Position numbers and translations under genes: made by a program. Source: Bacillota bacterium (GTDB taxonomy: Bacteria > Bacillota > Clostridia > Lachnospirales > Anaerotignaceae). Taken from it: a stretch of 58,841 nucleotides of DNA. The notes below the pieces were generated by a model. The model had not been told where the DNA came from. It saw only the letters and a list, made by a program, of their open reading frames with translations, and did no database searches. Positions within the stretch are counted from its first letter, which is position 1. The number at the start of each line of letters is the position of its first letter. Shown here piece by piece: positions 39,753-49,055 of this stretch. The stretch lies in contig JAETUG010000013.1 in NCBI GenBank assembly GCA_021768705.1, forward strand, positions 1-58,841, written 5' to 3'.

Positions 39753-40850
39753 TCAAACATTGAATCGGAACAGCACCACGTCGCCGTCCTTCATCACATA
39801 TTCCTTCCCTTCGGAACGAACCAGACCCTGTTCCTTCGCTGCATTATAGGAACCCAAACGCATCAGGTCATCATAATGTACCACTTCCGCGCGGATAAAG
39901 CCACGTTCAAAGTCGGAATGGATCTTCCCTGCCGCCTGGGGTGCTTTTGTACCCTTTGTGATGGTCCAAGCACGGGATTCCTGGGGGCCTGCCGTCAGGT
40001 AGCTGATGAGCCCCAGCAGTTTATAGCTTGCGGCGATCAGTCGGTCCAGACCGCTGGTTTCCACGCCCAGTTCTGCCAGAAATTCTTTTTTATCTTCTTC
40101 CTCCAGATCGGAAATTTCTTCTTCGATCTTTGCGCACAGCACGAATACTTCGTTATGCTCTGCCGCTGCGTATTCTCTCACTCTGCCAACAAATTCGTTG
40201 GATGCGCCATCGTCTGCCAGATCGTCTTCTGTTACATTTGCCGCATACAGAACGGGTTTTGCGGTCAACAGTGTCAGGGACTGCACAAAATCATAATCTT
40301 CGGGAGCGTCAAATTCCACGCTTCTTGCGGATTTGCCGGCTTCCAGGGCTTCTTTCAGCTTCATCAGGATATCCAGTTCCCGCTGCAGGGATTTATCCTG
40401 TTTTGCCAGCTTCACTGTTTTGGAGATACGGCGTTCCAAAATTTCGATATCGGAGAAGATCAGCTCCAGATTGATGGTTTCGATATCACGGATAGGGTCG
40501 ATGGAGCCGTCAACGTGTACCACGTTTGTATCTTCAAAGCAGCGCACCACATGGCAGATGGCGTCCACTTCACGGATATGGCTCAGGAATTTATTGCCTA
40601 AGCCTTCGCCCTTGGAAGCGCCCCGTACCAGACCTGCGATATCAACGAATTCGATGACTGCAGGGGTTGTTTTTGCGGAATTATACATTTCTGTCAGCTT
40701 TGCCAGACGTTCATCAGGTACGGCAACTACGCCGACGTTGGGGTCGATGGTGCAGAAGGGATAGTTGGCAGCTTCTGCCTTTCCCAAGGTCATAGAATTG
40801 AATAAGGTGCTTTTGCCCACGTTGGGCAGACCTACAATACCAAGTTTCAT
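39753..40850 (-). CDS. ychF: Ribosome-binding ATPase YchF
   Basis: A 365-residue Obg-family P-loop protein that prefers ATP and associates with ribosomes. Walker A GLPNVGKST at residues 8-16, switch segment FVDIAGLVRGASKGEGLGNKFLSHIREVDAICHVVRCFED, coiled-coil insert about 130-200, and the C-terminal TGS domain (KGTKAPQAAGKIHSDFERGFIRAEVV). The start is the ATG preceded by AGGAAG. It is a single gene. Confidence 0.96.
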   Translation of the reverse strand: MKLGIVGLPNVGKSTLFNSMTLGKAEAANYPFCTIDPNVGVVAVPDERLAKLTEMYNSAKTTPAVIEFVDIAGLVRGASKGEGLGNKFLSHIREVDAICHVVRCFEDTNVVHVDGSIDPIRDIETINLELIFSDIEILERRISKTVKLAKQDKSLQRELDILMKLKEALEAGKSARSVEFDAPEDYDFVQSLTLLTAKPVLYAANVTEDDLADDGASNEFVGRVREYAAAEHNEVFVLCAKIEEEISDLEEEDKKEFLAELGVETSGLDRLIAASYKLLGLISYLTAGPQESRAWTITKGTKAPQAAGKIHSDFERGFIRAEVVHYDDLMRLGSYNAAKEQGLVRSEGKEYVMKDGDVVLFRFNV

Positions 40851-40995
40851 GTTGTTTCTTCCTTTCAATCAATTTCGGTAATTATGCTATCCTTTAGTAT
40901 ATCGAAAAGGAAACGTCTTGGCAAGGCGAAACCTTGGTTTTTTCACTGGAAGGAAAATTACCCAAAGGACAGGGGGAATCATAGGTCCTACTTTC

Positions 40996-41024
40996 TTGAC
41001 AAATAAGAACCAAACTACCATAAT
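40996..41024 (+). promoter_or_regulatory. Promoter of the membrane protein gene at 41124
   Basis: TTGACA (40996-41001), 17-bp spacer, CATAAT (41019-41024), about 100 nt before the GTG start. Confidence 0.65.
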
Positions 41025-41123
41025 TACTATAAAAGAAAAATTTCTTATTTTGTAGGAAGGTTTTTTCTATAGCAGAATAAAAAGAAGGGAATTGCCTGCA
41101 TTTGCAGGGGAAGGGAGAAAGGT

Positions 41124-42560
41124 GTGCCATTAGTACTTGCCATTGCATTGGGTATTATTTTAGCTTTTATCGCACTGCCTTTTTTGGGGCCGATTCTGAT
41201 GATTGCCATTGCGATAGGGGTAATCATCCTGCTGTTTTATAGTGTGGTCACCAGTGGTGTAATGCTTGGGGCCATATTTAAGGGAGCGTCGGATATTGCG
41301 AAAAACCCGGAAGTTCAGAAGAAGGTAGCGAAAACAAAGAACGCAGCGAAGGATATCGCCGAAAAAGCGGCGGAGAACACAAAGGTGCGAAAGGCGTTCA
41401 TTGCGGTCGTGGCTGTGTTCGTTGTGGGCTTTGTGGGCATTACGGGCTTTCGGGAGTATCATTCCTATGCCGACGTGAAAGAGAATGCGGAATGTGTGAT
41501 CGATTGGATTATGCAAGAAAGCGAATGGACGGGAGATGCTGCTGACGAAAAAAATAAAGAGAAATTTGCGGCGGTAAAAAACGAAAGCTATTTTAAGAGC
41601 CATTTGCACACGGCGATAGAAGAAGCGGCGGAGGTTTCTTTCTATAACGAGACCCTCATGCTGACAGGCGCCGATGGGGAAAAGAGAGAATCGGAATACA
41701 GCTTTTCTCCAACGGAGATCGTGGAAAGATTAAATCTGTTAGAGTATGAGAATGAAGCCATAAAGACCACCCTCTCCGATTATTGGAAACAATATGGCGA
41801 TCTGATGCACCAGATGACGGGAACTCCGTTGGAGCGGGCGCAGAGGCTGGAAAGCTTTATAGAGACACTGAAAAAAGCCAATGAAGCGGCAGGCGATTTT
41901 TATCAGATCGACAGAGAGGAAGTCTATTCTACGGCTGATGCGGAGGCTTTCTATACAGATGCCATTGATTTTTATATAAAAGCCGAAGATAAGGATTCCC
42001 TGGTGAAGATACTGCATTATGCGACAAATTCCGCTACAGGAGGGAAGGTTTCTCTGGACTCAAAGAAGATCATTTCTCTGCTGACGAACGAGAAGGATGA
42101 GATCGCAACGCTGCAGAAGGGCATCGGCGGATATTATGATAAGGAAGACTCTGTATATGCGTATGGGGATTTCTATTATAAACAGGGAGAAGAGAAGCAG
42201 TACAGCGAGATGACCGACACTTGGACCAGCCTGCTCACGGGAGAGAAGGTGGAGGGCAACAGCAGCAAGACGATGCGGACACCTGATGTCACTGCATTCC
42301 GTGGGAAGGAAATCGATCTGGATCTGAGCAATGTGGTCGATCAGGAATTCCATTTTGCATATTGCCAGCCCGATGGCCAATTTATATTTGTATCCAAAAA
42401 GGAAATACTTGTTGTTTCTTCGGATCAAATGAATCAGGAGAAAGGTGAGGACTCTGCCTATTCCGTCAAAGGTGATTTTTATAGAGTTTATGCAGAAATG
42501 AAGGAAGCTTATCTGAAAGGGCCGGAAGGCAAGGAAGCAAAAACAGAAGATCAGGCATAG
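41124..42560 (+). CDS. Membrane protein of unknown function with large extracytoplasmic part
   Basis: A 478-residue protein. Two membrane helices at 1-45 (LAIALGIILAFIALPFLGPILMIAIAIGVIILLFYSVV), a charged amphipathic stretch (KNPEVQKKVAKTKNAAKDIAEKAAE), a third helix (AFIAVVAVFVVGFVGITGF, about 90-108), and then some 370 charged residues with no motif I can name. The start is GTG with GGGAGAAAGG nearby. It has its own promoter and terminator and no informative neighbours. Confidence 0.8.
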   Translation: MPLVLAIALGIILAFIALPFLGPILMIAIAIGVIILLFYSVVTSGVMLGAIFKGASDIAKNPEVQKKVAKTKNAAKDIAEKAAENTKVRKAFIAVVAVFVVGFVGITGFREYHSYADVKENAECVIDWIMQESEWTGDAADEKNKEKFAAVKNESYFKSHLHTAIEEAAEVSFYNETLMLTGADGEKRESEYSFSPTEIVERLNLLEYENEAIKTTLSDYWKQYGDLMHQMTGTPLERAQRLESFIETLKKANEAAGDFYQIDREEVYSTADAEAFYTDAIDFYIKAEDKDSLVKILHYATNSATGGKVSLDSKKIISLLTNEKDEIATLQKGIGGYYDKEDSVYAYGDFYYKQGEEKQYSEMTDTWTSLLTGEKVEGNSSKTMRTPDVTAFRGKEIDLDLSNVVDQEFHFAYCQPDGQFIFVSKKEILVVSSDQMNQEKGEDSAYSVKGDFYRVYAEMKEAYLKGPEGKEAKTEDQA

Positions 42561-42626
42561 AGACAATGCTGCTGTAAGGGATTGCGCCTGAACAGATGGG
42601 AAAATCCTTTGATTTAGAAAATGACA

Positions 42627-42676
42627 AAACCGGGAGGAACTCTGAAAGAAAGAGAAGTTCTCCCGGTTTATTTTTG
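42627..42676 (+). terminator. Terminator after the 41124 gene
   Basis: AAACCGGGAGGAACTC pairs with GAAGTTCTCCCGGTTT around an A/G-rich loop, followed by ATTTTTG. Confidence 0.88.
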
Positions 42677-42697
42677 TGGCAGAAGAGTTTTTCTTTG

Positions 42698-42862
42698 TCA
42701 GTGTTTTTGACCCAAAGCAGCCAGGAATGTCAGGATAAGAAATAGGATTCCTGCAAAAACGCCGTATTTTCTCAATTCCGCATTGGTCACATAAACACCC
42801 TCTGCTGGGGATTCTTTTATTTCTTTCATTGCTACACGGTAGTGCTTTCTTTTTTCATGCAT
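42698..42862 (-). CDS. Small single-helix membrane protein
   Basis: A 54-residue protein: charged N-terminus MHEKRKHYRVAMKEIKESPA, then ELRKYGVFAGILFLILTFLAALG as one membrane helix. The start is the ATG after GGAGG (42873-42877); fifteen more codons upstream are not supported. The family is unknown. Confidence 0.65.
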   Translation of the reverse strand: MHEKRKHYRVAMKEIKESPAEGVYVTNAELRKYGVFAGILFLILTFLAALGQKH

Positions 42863-42987
42863 AAAAAAGTCCTCCTTTTTTATTTGATTTTCTCTAGTAT
42901 ACACCATTTCCGTATCTTTTTGATGACAAATCTTGTTTTTATAAAAATCCGCCCAAACGGCATACTAATGGCAAAGGAGGTGCGGAA

Positions 42988-43383
42988 ATGAAAAAACAGG
43001 CAGGGTTGATCTTATTTTTCATGGCGGTATTGTTGTCGGGCTGCAGGGCGGAAGCGACGGAGAACAACTTATCTCAGCTGCATTTTGTAAAGTATGACGA
43101 TATGGTAGGGGAGAAAACACCCGAAGAACGGGCAGTTGCCATCAAGCGGCGCATTTATCAGATCGATGAGGTGATGGGCTGTGCTGTGGTGGTGGAAGGG
43201 CATACGGCTATCATTGGCCTGCGGCTGGAAGAAAACATGGAACAAAATAACATGAGCCGCGTCAAAAAAGAAGCAGATTCTGCTGCCAAGGAGGCGGATG
43301 AATTTATCGAAAGTACATCCATCACCATGAATTCCTACATCGTTTCTCTGATCGAGGATATGGAACAAAAGCGGGCGGGATAA
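42988..43383 (+). CDS. YhcN/YlaJ-like sporulation lipoprotein
   Basis: A 131-residue predicted lipoprotein: signal MKKQAGLILFFMAVLLSGC with lipobox LSGC, then a compact domain (ERAVAIKRRIYQIDEVMGCAVVVEGHTAIIGLRLEE) and a helical tail, the layout of YhcN/YlaJ spore lipoproteins. Such proteins reside in the inner spore membrane and affect germination. GGAGG precedes the ATG. It lies 158 nt before the SLH protein gene, same strand. Confidence 0.8.
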   Translation: MKKQAGLILFFMAVLLSGCRAEATENNLSQLHFVKYDDMVGEKTPEERAVAIKRRIYQIDEVMGCAVVVEGHTAIIGLRLEENMEQNNMSRVKKEADSAAKEADEFIESTSITMNSYIVSLIEDMEQKRAG

Positions 43384-43541
43384 GGGGAAGAAGGAACATC
43401 CTGTCTATTTCCAGAAAATAGTAAGAAAACCTTAAGATGTGAGGGCTAGGCAGAATCAAACAAATATGGTAAACTTAAGGATAACAATGGAGGAGTAGGA
43501 TCTATTGTATTGCAAAAATGATACCTAAGGGGGTAAAAAGT

Positions 43542-46310
43542 ATGAAACGCAAACTTGCGCTGCTTTTGTCTGCGGTAATGGCAACTTCCTGCCTGCCCAT
43601 GACAGCCTATGCAGCAAATTTCAAAGATATCAATGATGTACCTTGGCCCGGTGCGTCTGCGGTCATCAACAGTGTGGCGGATAAAGGTCTGCTCAATGGC
43701 TATGAGGACAATACCTTTCGTGCCCGCAGCAACGTGACTTACTGCGAAGCCATGCAGATGGTTTATACGGCTTTGGTGAAAACAGGGGCGGCGACTCCTC
43801 TGGACGCGGTGGATGCATACCGTTATGTGCCTGTGATGAATGCGTACAAAATTCCCGGCTGGGCACAGACTGCTGTGGCTTACGGCATGAGCAAGAATAT
43901 CCTGTCCAGTGCGGATATTGCAAAATTCATGACCAATGGTAAGTCCAACCCTGCCACAAGGGAAGATGTGGCGAAGATGTTCGGCAATGCGCTGGCGATT
44001 CGTTATGATGTAGACGGGAAGTCTCAGTCTGCGGCGCAATTTGGCGATTACTGGAGAATCTCTGTGGATGCTATGCCTTTGGTTGACCTGTTGAAAAGAC
44101 TGGGCATCGTAAATGGCGACAACTACAACAATTTCAATCCCAAAAACAACATCAACCGTGCGGAAATGGCGGTTATGCTGAATAAGACCTATGAAGTGCT
44201 GACCCAGGGCATCGGCAATACAGGTGTCATCAAAAATATCACCAACAATGCCGGTACATACTACTACATCGAAGTGGAAATGGATAACGGCGATGTGGAA
44301 GGCTTCCATGCCACAACCGATAAAGTAAAGGTCTATGTAGGCGAAACCAATCAGGAAATGGCGCTGAGCCGTGTTTCCAAGGGGGACCGCATCAGTATCA
44401 TCCATAACGGCGGTGCTTTGAGTGCCATCCGTGTGCTGGATGCTGTGCCTGCCCAGGAAAAATATGATATCACAGGTTATATCACATCCATGAAGGATAA
44501 CACTGTATCTCTGGAAAATGAAAATACAGGGGAAACAGATAAATATGCGCTGGGTGCTGATGTCATCTGTTATCTGGAGGGCGTGAAGGTAACACGTAAG
44601 GAATTGAGGGATACGCTGGAGGAACGCTATGATGAGCATGCCTATGCGGGCATCATGATTTCCACAGAGCTGCAGAAGGTAAAGGATGAAGACGGCAACA
44701 GCACACGGGAAGAGGTTGAGACTGTAACAGAAATCCACGTGACTTTCAGCGATGAATATACTTCTACCGGTCAGGTGGACAGCATGAGCAGCAGCCGTAT
44801 GACCTATAAGGCTTCCGGCACCAATGCAAAGAAAGATGTGAAATTTGCCTCCGGCTGTGCATTCTACATTGGCGAGGATAAGGCATCTGTTTCCGACATG
44901 GAGGAAATGGTGGATAATGGCACAACCTATGTCAAGCTGACAGTGAATAAGAATGGTGATGCGATCAAGGTAATCTTTTCTGAGGATACCTTCGACGAAG
45001 GCGGCAGTAAATCCAATGTAACAACATATGAAGTGATTGGCTTCAATAGTTCCAGAATGATTGTGCAATCCGGCGGGAAAAAGACCACCTATACCTTTGG
45101 TTCCACAAACCCTACAAAAAATATCAGCTTCTATAAATGGGATAATTCCGAAAAGGAATTTACGGATGTAAAATTCAGTGCAGCGGAGAACTATTATGAT
45201 GATGCTAAGGATAATGTTTACTGCCGTATCGAATTCAACAAGGGCGGCAAGATCAGCAGCATTGAACTTTCCGACAAAAAGAGCGCATGGAAAGACAGCG
45301 GCGATCAGACAGAACGCAAAGGCACTGTGGCTTCCCTGAAGGATGGTGTTCTGAAATTCAAGACATCTTCTACAACATATAAGATGCTGAATAAGTATAA
45401 CGCACAGTATAAAGAAGATGATGATGATCTGGTAACAGGTCCTGATGCGAATGGAATACTGGTTCGCAATCCTTTGATCGTTTCCAGTTCCGTCACAAGC
45501 TCTTTGACCGTATTTGAAAAAATGGCAAACAGCAATGATGTTGAACTGTATGCGGAGATTACTGCTGACGGCAACAACAATGTTGTGAAAGTGGATTCCA
45601 GACTGACATCCGCCAAGGGTACATTGGTAGAATATAATAATGATAAAGATAAAGATGACAGATTTATTACCATCGAAACCTCCGACGGGGCGAAGCTGAA
45701 GCTGAATATCGTCAATAAGCCGAAGCTGACAGATGAGGATGAGGATACCTTCACTCTGGATGATGTGGCAAGCACAAATTACGTAGGTGCAAAGGTAGAG
45801 TTGGGCTTCAACAGCAGCGGTGAGGTAAATAAAATCACCGTAACAGAAGAAAGCGGCAAAGGCTTGAAGCGTGTGAAGGGCGTTGCTACTGCCGCAGAGG
45901 ACGGATTGAAAGTGAAGGGCGACAGCGGCACTTATCAATGGATGGGCCGCAGCAGCATCGAGATCAAAAACTACAGCAGCCAAAGCAAGGATCTGGATAA
46001 GCTGAAAGCTATGATCGAAGATCCTGATGTTGAGGTTTATGTAGAAGCAACATTGAATGAGAAAGAAAAAGTAGAAACCATTGTGGTTTATGTCAAAGGT
46101 GCTGAGGGCGCACTGCAGGAATATGATGCGGATGATGATACCATTCGTATCAAAACAGACAGCGGCAATACCTTCTCCTTTGAGTGTGTCGGCAAGCCCA
46201 GTTGTGATGTAAACGGCGTGGATTGTGATAAACTGGACGATAAATGCCGTGGTAAAAATGTGGAACTGACTTTCAACAGCGACGGTCTGGTTTCCAAAAT
46301 TGAAGGATAA
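43542..46310 (+). CDS. SLH-domain surface (S-layer type) protein
   Basis: A 922-residue secreted protein: signal peptide MKRKLALLLSAVMATSCLPM with cleavage after AYA. Three S-layer homology domains follow: NFKDINDVPWPGASAVINSV, YKIPGWAQTAVAYGMSKNIL and YWRISVDAMPLVDLLKRLGI, the third ending INRAEMAVMLNKTYEVL. They attach to cell-wall polymers. The remaining 700 residues are a string of beta-rich, Asp/Lys/Thr-rich repeats alternating with ITSMKDNTVSLEN-like units. The start is the ATG 8 nt after GGGGG. It is likely a main cell-surface component; no enzymatic domain is visible. Confidence 0.88.
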   Translation: MKRKLALLLSAVMATSCLPMTAYAANFKDINDVPWPGASAVINSVADKGLLNGYEDNTFRARSNVTYCEAMQMVYTALVKTGAATPLDAVDAYRYVPVMNAYKIPGWAQTAVAYGMSKNILSSADIAKFMTNGKSNPATREDVAKMFGNALAIRYDVDGKSQSAAQFGDYWRISVDAMPLVDLLKRLGIVNGDNYNNFNPKNNINRAEMAVMLNKTYEVLTQGIGNTGVIKNITNNAGTYYYIEVEMDNGDVEGFHATTDKVKVYVGETNQEMALSRVSKGDRISIIHNGGALSAIRVLDAVPAQEKYDITGYITSMKDNTVSLENENTGETDKYALGADVICYLEGVKVTRKELRDTLEERYDEHAYAGIMISTELQKVKDEDGNSTREEVETVTEIHVTFSDEYTSTGQVDSMSSSRMTYKASGTNAKKDVKFASGCAFYIGEDKASVSDMEEMVDNGTTYVKLTVNKNGDAIKVIFSEDTFDEGGSKSNVTTYEVIGFNSSRMIVQSGGKKTTYTFGSTNPTKNISFYKWDNSEKEFTDVKFSAAENYYDDAKDNVYCRIEFNKGGKISSIELSDKKSAWKDSGDQTERKGTVASLKDGVLKFKTSSTTYKMLNKYNAQYKEDDDDLVTGPDANGILVRNPLIVSSSVTSSLTVFEKMANSNDVELYAEITADGNNNVVKVDSRLTSAKGTLVEYNNDKDKDDRFITIETSDGAKLKLNIVNKPKLTDEDEDTFTLDDVASTNYVGAKVELGFNSSGEVNKITVTEESGKGLKRVKGVATAAEDGLKVKGDSGTYQWMGRSSIEIKNYSSQSKDLDKLKAMIEDPDVEVYVEATLNEKEKVETIVVYVKGAEGALQEYDADDDTIRIKTDSGNTFSFECVGKPSCDVNGVDCDKLDDKCRGKNVELTFNSDGLVSKIEG

Positions 46311-46348
46311 AAGCAGGGAGATATCCCTGTAAATATTGAGACAATATC

Positions 46349-46400
46349 AAAACCGAGAGGAACCTTACAAGATAAGGACTCTCTCGGTTTTCTTTTTTGG
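46349..46400 (+). terminator. SLH protein terminator
   Basis: AAAACCGAGAG (46349-46359) pairs with CTCTCGGTTTT (46381-46391), with an inner CCTTA/TAAGG stem, followed by CTTTTTT. Confidence 0.9.
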
Positions 46401-46451
46401 GGCGAAAAAGGCATTGCAAGAGGTATAAGATGTGGCAAAGAGATCTTTCTA

Positions 46452-46487
46452 TTGACAATTACAGGCAATAAAGTGTAAAATTACACT
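46452..46487 (+). promoter_or_regulatory. Promoter with palindromic operator for the XRE unit
   Basis: TTGACA (46452-46457), 18-bp spacer, TAAAAT (46476-46481). The perfect palindrome AGTGTAA-AA-TTACACT (46472-46487) covers the -10 box, consistent with repression by the XRE protein encoded in the unit. Confidence 0.7.
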
Positions 46488-46503
46488 AAAAGGAGGTATT
46501 TGT

Positions 46504-46995
46504 ATGAGGAAAGAGGTCAAGCTGTATAATCTGATTTTTCCGATGTGGGGCATTTATTTTTTCGGACTGCTGTTTCCTGCTTTTTTGCTGATTTTGCTGC
46601 CGGCGAATTTTGCGGTGGACAGCATCATGCTGCTGGTGCTGTTTTTCCTGCTGAAATTACCTGAAAAAAAGGTGATTTACAAAAAAACTATCTGGAAAAC
46701 GTGGGGGTTCGGCTTTTTGGCGGATATTTTGGCTTCGGGGATATTTGTTGCTTTCAGCGAAGGGCTGAGTGATGTTTTTCAGAGGGGAAATGTAAATATT
46801 TATCTGCCTTATAGCAGCCTTCCTTCGTTTTTGTTTACAACAGGGGCAGTTCTTCTGGCGGGAATTTTTATTTATGTATTCCAGAGAAGATTTGTACTGA
46901 AAAAGCTGACTTTGGAGGAAGGGCAGAAGAAAAAGATCGCTTTGGGTATGGCGATCCTGACGGCACCCTATTTGATGTATTTGCCGCCCATGTAA
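46504..46995 (+). CDS. Four-helix membrane protein of unknown function
   Basis: A 163-residue hydrophobic protein with four helices (about 12-32, 38-52, 66-85, 107-127) and a fifth weak one at the end. Charged loops contain KKVIYKKTIWKTWG. AGGAGG precedes the ATG. It is paired with the XRE gene 22 nt downstream; such membrane protein/XRE pairs are common in Clostridia, but the function is unknown. Confidence 0.75.
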   Translation: MRKEVKLYNLIFPMWGIYFFGLLFPAFLLILLPANFAVDSIMLLVLFFLLKLPEKKVIYKKTIWKTWGFGFLADILASGIFVAFSEGLSDVFQRGNVNIYLPYSSLPSFLFTTGAVLLAGIFIYVFQRRFVLKKLTLEEGQKKKIALGMAILTAPYLMYLPPM

Positions 46996-47017
46996 TGCGA
47001 AGAAAGAAGGCGTTTTT

Positions 47018-47470
47018 ATGACGAAAAAGGAATTTGCCGCACAGATGGACGGCAGTCTGAAGGCAGTGCGAAAGGAATATGGATTTACGCAGGAAAAAAT
47101 GGCGGCGGTGTTGGGTATTTCCAAAAAAACGCTGGTGGAAATCGAAAAAGAGCGCAGCTCGCTGGGCTGGACGGGAGCGGCGGCATTTGCCGCCATTTTC
47201 AGCGAAAGCCGCATTTTGCAGGAGAAATATGGCGGAGAATTGACAGATTTGGTGGAGGCTTTGGCCTTCGAGGATGCAGCGCCCCAATACCCCAAGACTA
47301 TGGGCGGCAAGGTTTGGTGGAGGGAGATCATGAAAAAGAAGGGCTATCGTATCCAGCAAAATTTGATCTCCGGTCATTTTCGCCTGCTGGATCAGGAAAA
47401 TCATCGGCTGATGGCTTCCTTTGAAATGGAGCGGGTACTGGAACGATTGAAAAAGGAATTGGATGGATAA
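47018..47470 (+). CDS. XRE-family regulator with C-terminal extension
   Basis: A 150-residue protein with an N-terminal helix-turn-helix (LKAVRKEYGFTQEKMAAVLGISKKTLVEIEKERSSLGWTGA) and about 85 further residues that are not a common effector domain (GGKVWWREIMKKKGYRIQQN, LISGHFRLLDQENHRLMASF). Transcribed with the membrane protein gene from an operator-bearing promoter, so it likely represses its own unit. The inverted repeat right after its stop may be a second target. Confidence 0.88.
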   Translation: MTKKEFAAQMDGSLKAVRKEYGFTQEKMAAVLGISKKTLVEIEKERSSLGWTGAAAFAAIFSESRILQEKYGGELTDLVEALAFEDAAPQYPKTMGGKVWWREIMKKKGYRIQQNLISGHFRLLDQENHRLMASFEMERVLERLKKELDG

Positions 47471-47509
47471 TTGTATCGGTGCAGTTTTTTGAATTATATC
47501 GATACAATT
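47469..47509. promoter_or_regulatory. Perfect inverted repeat overlapping a promoter for the ECF S-component gene
   Basis: AATTGTATCG (47469-47478) and CGATACAATT (47500-47509) are perfect 10-bp arms separated by 21 nt. A promoter-like pair TTGTAT (47472-47477), 18-bp spacer, TATATC (47496-47501) uses the same arms. It could be a two-site operator or a hairpin. Confidence 0.5.
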
Positions 47510-47602
47510 ATGGGTTTCCATGGAAAACAGGTAGATTTTCCCTCGTGCCGTATGCTATGCTGACAGCAGAGATTGCATTACAATGAAATGGGGGATTTAA
47601 AG

Positions 47603-48127
47603 ATGAAAATGACAACAAAAGAGCTTTGTATCCATGGCTTGCTGATTGCACTGGTAACGGTATGTACGATGGTATTTCAGATACCTGTTTCTGCGACGCA
47701 GGGGTACATCCATTTAGGGGACAGCATGATCCTATTGGTAGGTGTATTCTTTGGCGCAAGATATGGCATGGTAGCCGGCGGCATCGGTTCCGCACTGGCA
47801 GATATCCTGAGTGGCTATGCGCACTGGGCACCTTTTACGTTGATCATCAAAGGCCTGATGGGCTGGCTCATCGGTAAGATCGCCGGCGGCGCATGTGACA
47901 GAGTGAAATTTTTCACAGGCCGTAACCTGGCAGCATCCGTTGTTGGTATTGTTTGGATGGTCATTGGTTATTTCATCGGCGGCGGTATCCTGAAAAGCAG
48001 CTTCATCGTAGCGGCTACATCCATTCCTGAAAATATCGTTCAGGGGGTGGCAGGCATGGTGATTTTCTTCGTCGTTGGTGCAGCCTTCCATAAGGCGAAT
48101 ATCTACAAGATCGTATCTCAATCATAA
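47603..48127 (+). CDS. ECF transporter S component (vitamin type)
   Basis: A 174-residue, six-helix substrate-binding subunit of an energy-coupling factor importer: ELCIHGLLIALVTVCTMVFQIPVSATQGYIHLGDSMILLV and GSALADILSGYAHWAPFTLIIKGLMGWLIGKIAG. The TxGYIHLGD segment is common in S components annotated for pyridoxine or related vitamins, but the ligand is uncertain. The EcfA/A'/T module is not in the window, as usual for group II ECF systems. The start is the ATG preceded by GGGGG. Confidence 0.85.
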   Translation: MKMTTKELCIHGLLIALVTVCTMVFQIPVSATQGYIHLGDSMILLVGVFFGARYGMVAGGIGSALADILSGYAHWAPFTLIIKGLMGWLIGKIAGGACDRVKFFTGRNLAASVVGIVWMVIGYFIGGGILKSSFIVAATSIPENIVQGVAGMVIFFVVGAAFHKANIYKIVSQS

Positions 48128-48181
48128 ACCGGAAAAAGAAGCTGAAAAGCACTTTTTGAGGCGTACTCATAAAAAATGAAG

Positions 48182-48226
48182 ACCGAAAGAAATCCTTGTG
48201 ACCGAGGGTTCTTTCGGTTTTTCGTT
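48182..48226 (+). terminator. ECF S-component terminator
   Basis: ACCGAAAGAA (48182-48191) pairs with TTCTTTCGGT (48209-48218), followed by TTTTCG. Confidence 0.85.
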
Positions 48227-48336
48227 TTTCGCAGTATGATGGAACAAGGTTCTTTTTTTCATACATTTCTCATTGACCATGGGATACCCTATATGGTACG
48301 ATGAAATCCATGGAAAAGGATAGAGGAGGTGGCTGC

Positions 48337-48894
48337 ATGGAGCGGCTTTTGGAAATGGACGGACAGTTTCTGCTCTGGCTGAAGGAGACCTGTGCCCATC
48401 CGTTTTTGGACAACATCATGATCTTTGTTTCAGCTCTGGGGGATGGCGGATTTATTTGGATCGCCTTGGGGCTGCTCTTTCTTTTTATAGGGAGAAAACA
48501 TAAGATTTGGCAGAAACGGGGGCTTTTCCTCCTGCTTTCTTTGGCGGCAAATGCTTTGGTATGTAATCTGCTGTTAAAGCCCTTGGTGGCTCGTGCCAGA
48601 CCCTATGACCTTTTGGGATATGATATCCTGATTCCACCGGTGGGGGATGCTTCTTTCCCTTCGGGGCATACGTCGGCCTCCTTTGCGGCGGCAACGGCTA
48701 TCTATGCCATGGATAAAAAATGGGGCATGGCGGCCTATGCCTTTGCGGCACTGATGGGCTTTTCCAGACTGTATCTGGGAGTGCATTTTCCTACGGATGT
48801 GCTGGCAGGGGCGGTCATCGGCGTTTTGATGGCGAAGGCGGTGCAGCGGTTTTTCCGGAAAAACAGCAAAGAAATATCTGATTCGCAAAAATAA
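48337..48894 (+). CDS. PAP2 family phosphatase
   Basis: A 185-residue membrane phosphatase of the PAP2 superfamily with the three motifs intact: KPLVARARPY, PSGHTSASFAAA (catalytic His) and SRLYLGVHFPTDVLAG. Such enzymes dephosphorylate lipid phosphates such as undecaprenyl pyrophosphate or phosphatidylglycerol phosphate. The start is the ATG preceded by GAGGAGG; the twelve codons upstream overlap that site. Confidence 0.92.
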   Translation: MERLLEMDGQFLLWLKETCAHPFLDNIMIFVSALGDGGFIWIALGLLFLFIGRKHKIWQKRGLFLLLSLAANALVCNLLLKPLVARARPYDLLGYDILIPPVGDASFPSGHTSASFAAATAIYAMDKKWGMAAYAFAALMGFSRLYLGVHFPTDVLAGAVIGVLMAKAVQRFFRKNSKEISDSQK

Positions 48895-48932
48895 GATATC
48901 TCATTTTTAAAAATGAAATATCTTATTTTTTT
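48886..48932 (+). terminator. PAP2 gene terminator
   Basis: AAAAATAAGATAT and ATATCTTATTTTT flank TCATTTTT/AAAAATGA, a long AT-rich hairpin with a T run; it overlaps the last codons of the gene. Confidence 0.8.
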
Positions 48933-49055
48933 ACAAAAGATTAAATTTTTGTTGGTTTTTGCGAAAAAAAGTTGCAAAATGAAGCTGTATGGGGTAGAAT
49001 AAAAGCTGATTTTGCAAAGACAAAGGGAAAAAAGTTAAGTCATCAAGGAAGGAAG

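Noticed and set aside
39545-39760. Two overlapping short minus-strand frames around 39.6 kb
   Set aside because: They run through repeat copy C and the ychF terminator and lack start signals.
43446-45983. An 845-residue open frame antisense to the SLH protein gene
   Set aside because: Same explanation; the forward frame has a signal peptide and SLH domains.
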